DNA of 64,000 nucleotides from Paenibacillus phoenicis (GTDB taxonomy: Bacteria; Bacillota; Bacilli; Paenibacillales; Paenibacillaceae), in contig NZ_JAYERP010000001.1 in NCBI RefSeq assembly GCF_034718895.1, positions 1,798,001 through 1,862,000 of the forward strand. The letters run 5' to 3'. Position 1 is the first letter of the stretch. Every line of letters starts with the position of its first letter. Of this stretch, positions 8,747 to 16,710 are shown in pieces. The position numbers were made by a program, and so were the translations under genes. The notes below the pieces were generated by a model, which saw only the letters and a list, made by a program, of their open reading frames with translations, did not search any database and was not told the origin of the DNA.

Positions 8747-8780
8747 GATTTCATTCTCCTCTTCATCATAGTAAGTCCGA

Positions 8781-9839
8781 TTAGAGCTCTACAGGGCTCA
8801 ACAGGATATGCCGACCTTCCTTCGAGGACCGGGCAACCGCATGCATCGCCTCCAGGACATGATAAGCCAGTTTGCCGCTGGCTCGATGCTCCCGGCCTTC
8901 CTGTATCGCTTGCACCATTTCCTCAATACCGCGTCCCCGCTCGTTATCTCCGCTGGCAAACACCGGCGGCAGCGTCTCCCAAGTCTCTTCCCCGGCCCGA
9001 CGCAGCTTCACCTCACCGGTAAACCAGTTCGGATCAGGGACTTCCAGCGTACCTTCGGTGCCGTAAATCTCAATCCGCGGCAGCATGCTGCCGCCCCGCA
9101 CGTCAAAGCTGGTCACCAGCGTACCGATCGCCCCTCCCACAAAATCCAGCGTTGCGCTGTAATGGGTTGGCGTATGAACGGGAATCGGGGTGCCCGCTTT
9201 GGGACCGGACCCGATCGTCCGCTCCGGAATCTGGCTTCCCGCCGAACCGCTGATCCGGCGAATCGGTCCAAGTAATTGGACCAGCGCCGTCAGATAGTAC
9301 GGCCCCATGTCGAACATCGGCCCGCCGCCTTCTGCATAGAAGAACTCCGGATTCGGATGCCAGCTCTCCGGCCCGCCGCTTACCATAAACGCGCTGGCTG
9401 CCACCGGACGGCCGATCAGCCCGTCTTGAATCGCCTTGCGGGCCGTTTCCAGTCCGGCGCCAAGGAAGGTATCGGGGGCACAGCCGACGCGAAGATGGCG
9501 TGCAGCGGCCAGCTCCAGCATTCGACTGGCATCCTCCAAGTGGATGGCCAGCGGCTTCTCCACGTAGACATGCTTGCCGTGCTCCAGAGCCGCAATGTTA
9601 ATCGCCGCATGGGACGAAGGCACCGTGAGATTCAGAATCAGGTCGATCTTAGGATGCCGCAACATTTCTTCAACTGTGAATACGTTTTCAATTCCGAATT
9701 CCTCGGCCCGCTCGCGCGCCTTCTCCGGAAACTGGTCGGCCAGCGCCACAACCTTCAGCCTGTCGCTCTTCGCCAAATGACGGAGGTAAGCCGGACTGAT
9801 GTTGCCGCAGCCGATAATGCCAATCTGGATGTCTGTCAT
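8781..9839 (-). CDS. Gfo/Idh/MocA-family oxidoreductase, first gene of sugar operon
   Basis: A 352-residue NAD(P)-dependent dehydrogenase with IGIIGCGNISPAYL in the Rossmann fold, VEKPLAIH as the catalytic lysine motif, and FDMGPYYLTALV in the C-terminal domain. The ATG at 9839 follows GCAGGAGTG and is preferred over the in-frame ATG at 9872. It is only about 27% like its operon partner by eye, so the two dehydrogenases are probably not redundant; they may oxidise and re-reduce a sugar on either side of an isomerase or lyase step. A divergent AraC gene starts 149 bases away and is the likely regulator. Confidence 0.85.
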   Translation of the reverse strand: MTDIQIGIIGCGNISPAYLRHLAKSDRLKVVALADQFPEKARERAEEFGIENVFTVEEMLRHPKIDLILNLTVPSSHAAINIAALEHGKHVYVEKPLAIHLEDASRMLELAAARHLRVGCAPDTFLGAGLETARKAIQDGLIGRPVAASAFMVSGGPESWHPNPEFFYAEGGGPMFDMGPYYLTALVQLLGPIRRISGSAGSQIPERTIGSGPKAGTPIPVHTPTHYSATLDFVGGAIGTLVTSFDVRGGSMLPRIEIYGTEGTLEVPDPNWFTGEVKLRRAGEETWETLPPVFASGDNERGRGIEEMVQAIQEGREHRASGKLAYHVLEAMHAVARSSKEGRHILLSPVEL

Positions 9840-9869
9840 TTTGGTCACTCCTGCCAAGCAGATGTTTGT

Positions 9870-9910
9870 CAATTTGATGCGCTACCCATGTACCATGGTA
9901 TTTCAAATTG
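9870..9910. promoter_or_regulatory. Candidate AraC operator between divergent genes
   Basis: Perfect eight-base arms CAATTTGA (9870-9877) and TCAAATTG (9903-9910) flank a palindrome TACCATGGTA (9891-9900). The position between the sugar operon and its AraC gene suits an operator. Confidence 0.45.
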
Positions 9911-9988
9911 CTCCAATGTAAAATGAATAATATGATTGAAACATGAACAATCTGGTCATTTTTTTCGAGAACCCTGTGGAGGACACCG

Positions 9989-10810
9989 ATGAACAAAGAG
10001 GTAAACCTGCAAATTTTACATGCCGGCTATTCGTTGCACCGCAAGCCGTTCCACACGACCCAGCCGAACGGGCACGAAAATTATCTGATCCGCCTGCAGA
10101 CGTTAGGCAAATGCCGTACGCGGTTAAACGGGCGGCTGGAGTTGCTTGAGCCTGGGGATTTGCTGCTGTTTGCCCCCGGGGACCCTTACGAGCTGAAAAT
10201 CGAAGCCGAAACGAACGGAACAGGCGAACCGGTGGTTTCCAGCGGAGATTACCATATTTTTTTGTCCGGGGAATGGATCGAGTCCTGGTGGAACCGCCGG
10301 CCGCTTCCGCACCGCTTGAAGGTTCCCCTGTCCGAAGGGATGGTTGGGGCCTTCCGGCAGATTATGCTGGAGCAGCGCCGCATCTCCAACCCGATGCCGG
10401 AAATCTCCGAGTACTACTTGAAGATTCTGTGCCTGGAGATCGAACGGAATTTGCTCGAGCAGCCGCAGCCCACCTATCCTACCTATCTTGCCCACCGTCT
10501 GAAAAATTATATCGAAGAAAACGCCTCCTCCCCATTTAAGCTGGAGGACGCTGCAGCCCACGTCGGCATCAGCGTGTCGCGGGCGGTGCATCTGTTCAAG
10601 CAGGCCTTTGGCACCAGCATGATTCAATACACGCTGGAGGTGCGGCTGAACATGGCGCGCGAGCGGATTATTTTCAGCCCTCTGTCGCTGGAGCACGTTG
10701 CGGAAAGCTCCGGTTTCCCCAGCTACAACTACTTTCATAAAGTGTTCCGCAAGCGGTTTGGCATGTCGCCTAAGCAGTTTCGTTTATCTGCCCGGGAGAA
10801 CAACACTTAA
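9989..10810 (+). CDS. AraC-family transcriptional regulator
   Basis: A 273-residue regulator with an N-terminal cupin-like sugar-sensing domain (about 1-160, including LNGRLELLEPGDLLLFAPGDPYEL) and a C-terminal double HTH (about 172-268) with the family signature ending in FHKVFRKRFGMSPKQFR. Related AraC proteins activate adjacent carbohydrate operons when their sugar binds the cupin domain. It is transcribed away from the dehydrogenase/isomerase operon, which it most likely controls. GAGGACACC precedes the ATG. Confidence 0.87.
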   Translation: MNKEVNLQILHAGYSLHRKPFHTTQPNGHENYLIRLQTLGKCRTRLNGRLELLEPGDLLLFAPGDPYELKIEAETNGTGEPVVSSGDYHIFLSGEWIESWWNRRPLPHRLKVPLSEGMVGAFRQIMLEQRRISNPMPEISEYYLKILCLEIERNLLEQPQPTYPTYLAHRLKNYIEENASSPFKLEDAAAHVGISVSRAVHLFKQAFGTSMIQYTLEVRLNMARERIIFSPLSLEHVAESSGFPSYNYFHKVFRKRFGMSPKQFRLSARENNT

Positions 10811-10836
10811 CTCCGGAGCCAAAAAATCGCAAAAAA

Positions 10837-10881
10837 ACAACGCCGCGACGGGCCAAATGATCAGCCACCTGCGGCGTTGTT
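10837..10881. terminator. Bidirectional terminator
   Basis: Arms ACAACGCCGC and GCGGCGTTGT, with A-rich sequence on the left and TTTGCATGCGTTTTT on the right, serve the AraC gene (plus) and terC (minus). Confidence 0.8.
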
Positions 10882-10897
10882 TGCATGCGTTTTTCCT

Positions 10898-11599
10898 TTA
10901 ACTTCCGTTTGTCTGCGGCATCGCTTTCGCTTGGTGAAGCCGCGCTTTGCGCTTCTTCATGAATTTGCCCAGCAGCACGACAGCGGCGATGATGAGCAGC
11001 TCGAAGCCGTATTTAATCCAAGGGCTGGCGAACCAGTCATGAATCAGCGGTTCTTCGACGATCATCTTGGATGCTGTCCAAGCCAGCACGGCTGCCCCAA
11101 TCGTAATGACGATCGGAAAGCGTTCAGTCAGCTTCAAAATCATCGTGCTGCCCCAAACCATAATCGGTACGGATACGGCCAGACCGATAATGACCAGCAT
11201 GGTGTCCCCGTGCGCCGCGCCAGCTACCGCAAGCACGTTGTCGAGGCCCATCATGGCATCGGCGATGATGATCGTGCGGATGGCCGCCCACATCTGGTTT
11301 CCGGCCTTGATCTCATGACTTTTCTCCTCAATCAGCAGTTTATAAGCAATCCAGACTAATGCAAGCCCCCCGGCAAGCCGTAAACCCGGGATGTTGAGCA
11401 GCTGCACGACGAGCAGTGTCATGATCACCCGGATCAGAATCGCCCCCAGGGTCCCCCATACGATAACTTTCTTCTGATCCTGTTGCGGCACATTGCGGGC
11501 GGCAAGCCCAATGACGATCGCGTTATCCCCGGCTAAGACGAGGTCGATCAGGACGATGGATAATAAGGCCATCCAAAATTCCGGTGACAGTAAGTCCAT
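10898..11599 (-). CDS. TerC-family membrane protein, probable Mn exporter
   Basis: A 233-residue integral membrane protein with about seven hydrophobic helices. The TerC hallmarks are SIVLIDLVLAGDNAIVIGLAA near the start and IIIADAMMGLDNVLAVAG in the middle, each with conserved acidic residues within the membrane. Bacillus relatives (YkoY, YceF, MeeF/MeeY) export manganese and help metallate secreted enzymes. An Mn-sensing riboswitch lies in its leader, which supports the same role here. The start at 11599 is preferred because AAAGGGGAG precedes it; the longer frame has none. Confidence 0.85.
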   Translation of the reverse strand: MDLLSPEFWMALLSIVLIDLVLAGDNAIVIGLAARNVPQQDQKKVIVWGTLGAILIRVIMTLLVVQLLNIPGLRLAGGLALVWIAYKLLIEEKSHEIKAGNQMWAAIRTIIIADAMMGLDNVLAVAGAAHGDTMLVIIGLAVSVPIMVWGSTMILKLTERFPIVITIGAAVLAWTASKMIVEEPLIHDWFASPWIKYGFELLIIAAVVLLGKFMKKRKARLHQAKAMPQTNGS

Positions 11600-11754
11600 G
11601 TTCTCTCCCCTTTCTAAATGTTCCATGCAACGGATCTATTTTTTCTGGATAACGGCCTCGCCATTCACGTCAATTGCCGCTGGCCTGCAAAGGCTGCGAG
11701 ACGGTACAATCGGACGTTCGATATGGCTGGGACTACGGGAAGATCCCACCGTTC

Positions 11755-11793
11755 CAAAAAAATACGCCGTGTCCGTATTGGGCACGACGCATT
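11755..11793 (-). terminator. Second terminator in the terC leader
   Basis: On the minus strand AATGCGTCGTG pairs along eleven positions (two G-U) with CACGGCGTATT and is followed by seven T. It sits between the riboswitch expression platform and terC. Confidence 0.75.
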
Positions 11794-11799
11794 TACGCA

Positions 11800-11930
11800 T
11801 CAAAAAAGACCTTTACCCAATACTCGCTACGGGCAAAGGTCTCGCTAACAACTCTTCGTTGCCAATAAAGCCGGGGTATGTATAACTCCCGTAATGACGA
11901 CTTTATTGTAACAGCTACTCCCCTTTGGGA
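11800..11930 (-). ncRNA. yybP-ykoY manganese riboswitch
   Basis: The minus-strand leader of terC contains the conserved AAAGGGGAGTAGC block (11914-11927), a CCCCGGC...GCAACGAAGAG junction, GCGAGACCTTTGCCC, and a terminator in which GGGTAAAGGTC followed by TTTTTT repeats the complement of ACCTTTGCCC (11802-11842). These are the landmarks of the yybP-ykoY class, which binds Mn2+ and turns on exporters by preventing termination. An extended -10 promoter TGCTATAAT (ATTATA at 11955-11960 on plus) lies just upstream, predicting a start near 11948. Confidence 0.88.
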
Positions 11931-12001
11931 ACCATGCATGTTTTATTGAGTTATATTATAGCACGCACTTTACGAGAGAACCAGCCTTTTATGCTATCAT
12001 T

Positions 12002-12029
12002 TTGGCTTTGTGCCAAAACAAGTTATAAT
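12002..12029 (+). promoter_or_regulatory. msrAB promoter
   Basis: A TATAAT box at 12024-12029 with TTGGCT at 12002-12007 (spacer 16) precedes msrAB by about 25 bases. Confidence 0.6.
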
Positions 12030-12053
12030 AGTGATGAAATGGAGGGATCCCAA

Positions 12054-13043
12054 ATGAGTCCATCATCAAATTCCAATCTCAAATTAGCCACGTTTGCCGG
12101 AGGCTGCTTCTGGTGCATGGTATCACCATTCGAGGAACTGCCCGGCGTTCACGGCATTATTTCTGGATATACCGGCGGTCATACGGTGAACCCTACGTAC
12201 GAGGAGGTTTGCGCCGGGAATACCGGGCATTACGAAGCCGTGCAAATTACGTACGACCCGGACATCTTTCCTTACCGCAAGCTGCTGGAGTTGTATTGGC
12301 AGCAAATTGATCCAACGGACGAAGGCGGCCAATTCCATGACCGCGGCGATTCGTACCGGACCGCGATATTTTATCATGATGAGCAGCAGCGTCTGGAAGC
12401 GGAAGCTTCCAAGCAAGAGCTTGCGCAAAGCGGCCGCTTCGATAAACCGATTGTCACCCCGATTCTGCCGGCAGCCCCATTCTATCCTGCCGAGGAGTAT
12501 CATCAGCAATACCATAAGAAGAATCCGGGACACTACCGGCTGTATCGCAAAGGCTCCGGCCGCGAGGATTTCCTGGAGCGCCACTGGTCCGGCCCTGCCG
12601 ATCGGGAAGAGCTGAAGCGCAAGCTGACGCCGATCCAATATGAGGTCACGCAAAATAATGCGACCGAGCGTCCTTTTACCGGAGAGTATTGGGACCATGA
12701 GGAAGAAGGCATTTACGTCGATGTCGTTTCCGGCGAGCCGTTGTTCAGCTCCCGTGACAAATACGATGCCGGCTGCGGTTGGCCGAGCTTTACCCGCCCG
12801 ATCCGGAGCTACCACATCAAGGAGAGAACCGATACCAGCCATTTTATGATTCGCACTGAAGTGCGCAGCCGGCTGGGTGATTCCCATCTGGGCCACGTCT
12901 TCGAGGACGGCCCAGAACCAACGGGACTCCGCTATTGCATCAATTCCGCAGCGCTCCGCTTCGTGCCGAAGGCCGATCTGGAGAAGGAAGGGTACGGCGA
13001 ATATCTGTATCTGTTTGAAGACGCGCCAAAATCGCAAAAGTAA
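12054..13043 (+). CDS. msrAB: Bifunctional peptide methionine sulfoxide reductase MsrA/MsrB
   Basis: A 329-residue fusion that repairs both stereoisomers of methionine sulfoxide. The MsrA half (about 10-165) has the GGCFWC active site with catalytic Cys18 and the YHQQY segment. The MsrB half (about 185-320) has CGWPSF, the HLGHVF motif and [11 protein letters not shown], whose Cys is catalytic. The start at 12054 follows GGAGGG; the 43 extra codons upstream in frame overlap the promoter. It stands alone and ends in a strong hairpin. Sharing a divergent promoter region with an Mn-controlled gene fits a stress context, but that link is inference. Confidence 0.94.
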   Translation: MSPSSNSNLKLATFAGGCFWCMVSPFEELPGVHGIISGYTGGHTVNPTYEEVCAGNTGHYEAVQITYDPDIFPYRKLLELYWQQIDPTDEGGQFHDRGDSYRTAIFYHDEQQRLEAEASKQELAQSGRFDKPIVTPILPAAPFYPAEEYHQQYHKKNPGHYRLYRKGSGREDFLERHWSGPADREELKRKLTPIQYEVTQNNATERPFTGEYWDHEEEGIYVDVVSGEPLFSSRDKYDAGCGWPSFTRPIRSYHIKERTDTSHFMIRTEVRSRLGDSHLGHVFEDGPEPTGLRYCINSAALRFVPKADLEKEGYGEYLYLFEDAPKSQK

Positions 13044-13050
13044 ATACCCC

Positions 13051-13093
13051 AACAAGAAACAGGCAGCCCCTCTCGGCCGCCTGTTTCTTGTTA
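13051..13093. terminator. Bidirectional terminator between msrAB and the CGNR gene
   Basis: Long arms (AACAAGAAACAGGC and GCCTGTTTCTTGTT, with GGCC near the loop) separate the convergent genes. Confidence 0.85.
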
Positions 13094-13108
13094 TTTATAG
13101 AAGAATCG

Positions 13109-13675
13109 CTATTGCTCGCTTTGATCGATTCCAGTCTTCTTCCGGGCGCGAAACCGCCGTACCTTCATCAGGTTGCCGCACGTCTTGTCTTCGCAGTATT
13201 TCTTCGTCCGGTTGCGCGTGTCATCGTAAAAAAACCAGCGGCAATCGGGGTTATCGCACATGCGAATCCTTGACGTTTCCCCGTTAAGCAGCGTTTCGCC
13301 GAAGCTGGCGGCGATTTCTGCCCGCACATGACGCCAGTCCTCCGTCACCGGAAAATATTTCAGCCGGATGTCTCCCGGTTCTCCGGTCAACCGGCGAGTG
13401 ACTTGATCCTGCGCCAAATGCTCATTGAGCAGCTGCCAATCCGCTTCTTCCATATGGCCGCCTTCCGCCAATTTGACCGTCAAGGCATGCAGGCGCTCCC
13501 GAAAATGACGCATGGCCAAAACCTCTTCCGTCGGCATCGGTACGGGAGCTGTCAATTGCCAGTCGTGAAGAAACCGCTCCTGCCAGGCCGGCTTCTCCAG
13601 CCGATCTTCACTGCGGCCGCTCCCCTGCCAATCATGACACTTGCTATTCAAAAAATCGCTCCACAATGTCTCCAC
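13109..13675 (-). CDS. CGNR zinc-finger (ABATE-type) regulator
   Basis: A 188-residue protein with an alpha-helical N-terminal stress-linked ABATE-like domain and a C-terminal CGNR zinc finger: MCDNPDCRWFFYDDTRNRTKKYC followed by CGNLMKVRRFRARKK (split here: Cys at about 140, 145, 161 and 166). The family is believed to bind DNA through this finger. It starts with GTG, seven bases after GGAGG. The divergent neighbour encodes a DinB-fold protein and the shared intergenic region carries two copies of one interrupted palindrome, so this is a strong candidate for a local regulator. Confidence 0.8.
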   Translation of the reverse strand: METLWSDFLNSKCHDWQGSGRSEDRLEKPAWQERFLHDWQLTAPVPMPTEEVLAMRHFRERLHALTVKLAEGGHMEEADWQLLNEHLAQDQVTRRLTGEPGDIRLKYFPVTEDWRHVRAEIAASFGETLLNGETSRIRMCDNPDCRWFFYDDTRNRTKKYCEDKTCGNLMKVRRFRARKKTGIDQSEQ

Positions 13676-13690
13676 TTCGAAGCCTCCAAA

Positions 13691-13788
13691 ATTGTAACGA
13701 CCTAATTCATAAATAAATGGTTACATTTCTCATTTCTTCTGCTACTATACCATTGTAACCCTTTAAATCGTAATTAGCCAGTTACAAT
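13691..13788. promoter_or_regulatory. Paired operator-like palindromes
   Basis: Two interrupted palindromes occur: ATTGTAAC (13691-13698) with GTTACATT (13720-13727), and ATTGTAAC (13752-13759) with GTTACAAT (13781-13788). In both the arms are separated by exactly 21 bases. They fill the gap between the CGNR regulator and dinB-like genes. Confidence 0.65.
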
Positions 13789-13806
13789 GATGAAGGAGGA
13801 AATGAA

Positions 13807-14295
13807 ATGAGCGTTAACCCCGTGGATTTACTCGTCGTGCAAAAGGACAATACTTGGGATGTAGAGGAATGGATCGTGCCGTTGTCGACGGCATTGGAAG
13901 GTTTGACCGCCGAGCAAGCCGCTTGGGCTCCGCCGGGAGGCGGCAATACGATCTGGCAAACCGTCAATCACATCAATTATTATAACGGGCGGATCCTCAG
14001 CCGCTTAAGAGGAATCAATCCGGGCCCGGCCTTAGAAAAAAACGAAGACACCTTCGCCGGAACCGGCGGGACCTCGGATGAAGCGGCATGGGCCGACGTT
14101 CTGGCCGAAACGAAACGAATCCAACAGGAATTGCGCGAGGCGATCGCTTCTTTAACCGATGAAGCCCTAGGGGCACCATACGCCAATACGGGCGAATCGT
14201 TCGGACGCGAGCTCTCCCGCTGGTTGCTGCATGATGCCTACCACGCCGGACAAATCGTGCTGATCCGCCGGCAGCAGGGATCCTGGAGATCCTAA
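13807..14295 (+). CDS. DinB-family protein
   Basis: A 162-residue four-helix DinB/YfiT-like protein. The family metal triad is visible as HINYYN (His near 56), and HDAYHAGQIVLIRR (two His near 142 and 146). Members include thiol (bacillithiol) transferases and many uncharacterised damage- or stress-induced proteins. GAAGGAGG precedes the ATG. The partner regulator on the other strand suggests stress-inducible expression; the substrate is unknown. Confidence 0.78.
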   Translation: MSVNPVDLLVVQKDNTWDVEEWIVPLSTALEGLTAEQAAWAPPGGGNTIWQTVNHINYYNGRILSRLRGINPGPALEKNEDTFAGTGGTSDEAAWADVLAETKRIQQELREAIASLTDEALGAPYANTGESFGRELSRWLLHDAYHAGQIVLIRRQQGSWRS

Positions 14296-14311
14296 TAAAT
14301 CTTGAAAAAAA

Positions 14312-14340
14312 AACGGCCCGAGCCTTAAGCTCGAGCCGTT
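14312..14340. terminator. Bidirectional terminator
   Basis: Arms AACGGCcCGAGC and GCTCGaGCCGTT sit between an A8 run and TTCTCTTT, serving the convergent dinB-like and yitT-like genes. Confidence 0.8.
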
Positions 14341-14990
14341 TTCTCTTTGATTGGGTGGTAAGGCAGCCGCATCGGCGACAGTTGTCCCTGACCGTAATGG
14401 ACGGTCCAGGTGATCACTTTGCCGGCGATCAGCACTGCCAATATGGTAAACATCGTTTCTTTGAATGGTAAATATAACAATGAGACCGTCAGCACGACCG
14501 CATCCATGATAATAAACATCGTACCGATCTTAATGCCGGACCACTGGCTTAGCAGCATGGACAAGATATCGTCCCCGCCGCTCGCTCCGCCGGCCCGCAG
14601 TACAAGTCCCGCCCCGAAACCGGTGAGAAGACCCGACAATAATGCGGCCAACGGCAGATTGCCGTGCAGGTTCATCGTCAGCGGCGAGAATTGCTCGCAC
14701 AGCTCATAAACCAGCGAAAACGTCAGTGATGCCACCACCGTATTCATCACGAACCGATGGCCCTTCAGCCACCAAGCAAGCACCACGATCGGCAAATCGA
14801 GTGCGATCATGGTTAAGGCCGGAGGCAGGTTAAACAAGTATTTGCCAAGCAACGCCAGGCCAACAAATCCGCCTTCCGACAGTCCGTTCTGAAAATTGAT
14901 GTGGTAATACGTAAACGCCAATAAACTAGACCCTGCTAACATCATTAATAACCGAGTACCGTACGTTTGCCATCTTGCTTTTGTCCTCAT
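14325..14990 (-). CDS. YitT-family membrane protein
   Basis: A 221-residue membrane protein with five or six hydrophobic helices and the YitT landmark GLVLRAGGASGGDDILSMLL in the middle (residues about 123-142), plus the N-terminal SEGGFVGLALLG. The usual C-terminal DUF2179 domain of YitT proteins is absent; the chain ends in a short basic tail, so this is the short membrane-only form. Transport function is presumed but the substrate is unknown. AGAGGG precedes the ATG. It is expressed from a leader of about 240 bases with strong secondary structure. Confidence 0.72.
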   Translation of the reverse strand: MRTKARWQTYGTRLLMMLAGSSLLAFTYYHINFQNGLSEGGFVGLALLGKYLFNLPPALTMIALDLPIVVLAWWLKGHRFVMNTVVASLTFSLVYELCEQFSPLTMNLHGNLPLAALLSGLLTGFGAGLVLRAGGASGGDDILSMLLSQWSGIKIGTMFIIMDAVVLTVSLLYLPFKETMFTILAVLIAGKVITWTVHYGQGQLSPMRLPYHPIKEKTARA

Positions 14991-15243
14991 TTGGAATCCC
15001 TCTTATCGTAGTTTGGTTGACCATCCGGCAACACCCTACGGAGTGAGTCCATGAGGAGTTCATCCTTCGCATGATTTCACGCTTCTTTCGTAGGTTTGTC
15101 GCCGAAATACCGACTAGCTACGAAAGGAGCTAAGTATAAGAGAGATCAAAACGTTTCCAAATCGTCCTTTGGGATTTCGTCCTTCGGGGACACATGGTAT
15201 CCTGATCCTTTCTGTTAGAATTTCTTCTATTCATATTATACCA
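14991..15243 (-). ncRNA. Candidate structured 5' leader of the yitT-like gene
   Basis: An extended -10 promoter TGGTATAAT on the minus strand (15235-15243) predicts transcription from about 15228, leaving some 238 untranslated bases before the yitT-like ATG. Within it GCTTCTTTCGTAG (15081-15093) pairs over 13 positions with CTACGAAAGGAGC (15118-15130), enclosing a GTCG/CGAC inner stem. A 12-base unit TCGTCCTTYGGG occurs twice, 15 bases apart (15162, 15177). I match this to no riboswitch class I know. Confidence 0.4.
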
Positions 15244-15354
15244 CAAAACGAATCATGACTCCACGGGACAGACGACAAGCTATTTTATTTTCTGCGAACA
15301 ATGTGATAGATGTCATTGCATTTTAGTAGCAGTTCACACTTTGGCAATTTTCGA

Positions 15355-15404
15355 TGTGACGAAAGTCACCTTTTTACGATTCAAGGCTTCCTATACTGAG
15401 GTGG
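15355..15404 (+). promoter_or_regulatory. Fnr/Crp-dependent hmp promoter
   Basis: TGTGA-CGAAAG-TCACC (15355-15370, nine of ten consensus bases) is centred exactly 41.5 bases before the start point predicted from TATACT at 15392-15397. There is no good -35 box. A partial site TGTGA-TAGATG-TCATT (15302-15317) lies five helical turns further up. Confidence 0.8.
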
Positions 15405-15434
15405 AACGAAAAATCAAGGAAAGAGGGTTCACCG

Positions 15435-16640
15435 ATGCTTGATTCAAAAACGATCGAAGTCATTAAATCCACTGTGCCGGTTCTCGAAGTTCATGGACAA
15501 ACGATTACGAAAACCTTCTATCAGACCATGTTCAAAAATCATCCCGAGCTGCTGAACGTGTTTAACCATGCCAACCAACGTCAAGGCAAACAGCCTACCG
15601 CGCTGGCCAATGCGGTGTATGCCGCCGCGGCGCACATCGACCGCCTGGAAGAGATTCTTCCTGTCGTTCGCGGCATTGCCCAGAAGCACCGCGCGCTAGG
15701 AATCCAGCCGGATCAATACCCGATTGTCGGCGAGAACCTGCTCGCCGCCATCAAGACGGTGCTGGGTGACGCCGCCACCGAAGAAATCCTCGATGCTTGG
15801 GCCAAGGCGTATGGCGTCATTGCGGACGTATTTATCAGCGTAGAAGCGGAGATGTACCGCGAAGTCGAGCAGAAAGAAGGCGGTTGGCGCGGATTCCGCC
15901 GCTTCATCGTTGACCGGAAGATTAAGGAGAGCGACGTGATCACCTCCTTTTATCTGAAGCCGGAGGACGGCCAAGCGATTGCCGCCTATGAGCCGGGGCA
16001 ATACATTACCGTCCGTGTAAAACCGGAAGGCCAGGAGTTTACCCATCTGCGCCATTACAGCCTGTCCACGGCACCGGGCAAGCCGTATTATCGGATTTCA
16101 GTGAAGCGGGAAGATGCTGCGGAGGACCGCCCAGCGGGCATTGTCTCGACCTATCTGCATACCCAGATCGAAGAAGGCGATGTGCTCGAACTTAGCGCGC
16201 CGGCCGGCGATTTCACATTGAATCCATCGTCGAACCTGCCGCTCGTGTTGCTCAGCGGCGGCGTTGGTCTTACGCCGATGGTCAGCATGTTGGAAGCAGC
16301 GCTGCAAGGCGAAAACAAACGCGATATCGTCTATGTCCACGCCGCTCGCAACGCGAAGCACCATGCGATGAAGGAGCATATTGCCGAGCTCGCACGGATC
16401 AACGACAATCTGCGTGCCTACACCGTATATGAAACGTCAGAAGCCGGCGAAGGCTGCGACAAAACCGGCTATATCGATCTGCCTTGGCTGAAGACGATTA
16501 CGACAGCTGACAGCGACTTTTACTTCTGCGGCCCGGTTCCCTTCATGAAGGCGGTTCGCCGCGCCTTGAAGGAATGGGGCGTGCCGGAAGAGCGGATTCA
16601 CTTTGAATTTTTTGGACCGGCTGGCACCCTGGACGAATAA
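15435..16640 (+). CDS. hmp: Flavohemoprotein, nitric oxide dioxygenase
   Basis: A 401-residue flavohemoglobin that converts NO and O2 to nitrate using NAD(P)H. The globin domain (1-140) keeps Tyr29 (B10), Gln53 (E7) and proximal His85, the same numbering as E. coli Hmp. The FAD domain shows RHYSLS near residue 206, and the NAD domain shows LLSGGVGLTPM, FYFCGPVPFM and the terminal FEFFGP. AAAGAGGG precedes the ATG. Its promoter has an Fnr-type box, linking NO detoxification to the same control as nitrite reductase. A Crp/Fnr gene faces it across a terminator. Confidence 0.96.
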   Translation: MLDSKTIEVIKSTVPVLEVHGQTITKTFYQTMFKNHPELLNVFNHANQRQGKQPTALANAVYAAAAHIDRLEEILPVVRGIAQKHRALGIQPDQYPIVGENLLAAIKTVLGDAATEEILDAWAKAYGVIADVFISVEAEMYREVEQKEGGWRGFRRFIVDRKIKESDVITSFYLKPEDGQAIAAYEPGQYITVRVKPEGQEFTHLRHYSLSTAPGKPYYRISVKREDAAEDRPAGIVSTYLHTQIEEGDVLELSAPAGDFTLNPSSNLPLVLLSGGVGLTPMVSMLEAALQGENKRDIVYVHAARNAKHHAMKEHIAELARINDNLRAYTVYETSEAGEGCDKTGYIDLPWLKTITTADSDFYFCGPVPFMKAVRRALKEWGVPEERIHFEFFGPAGTLDE

Positions 16641-16650
16641 GCGGCTTACC

Positions 16651-16693
16651 AAAAGCGCGGATAACCGGAGCAATCCCGGTTATCCGCGCTTTT
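16651..16693. terminator. Bidirectional terminator hmp / crp-like gene
   Basis: Arms AAAAGCGCGGATAACCGG and CCGGTTATCCGCGCTTTT flank a short loop. Confidence 0.88.
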
Positions 16694-16710
16694 GTTCGTA
16701 AAGCCGTTTC

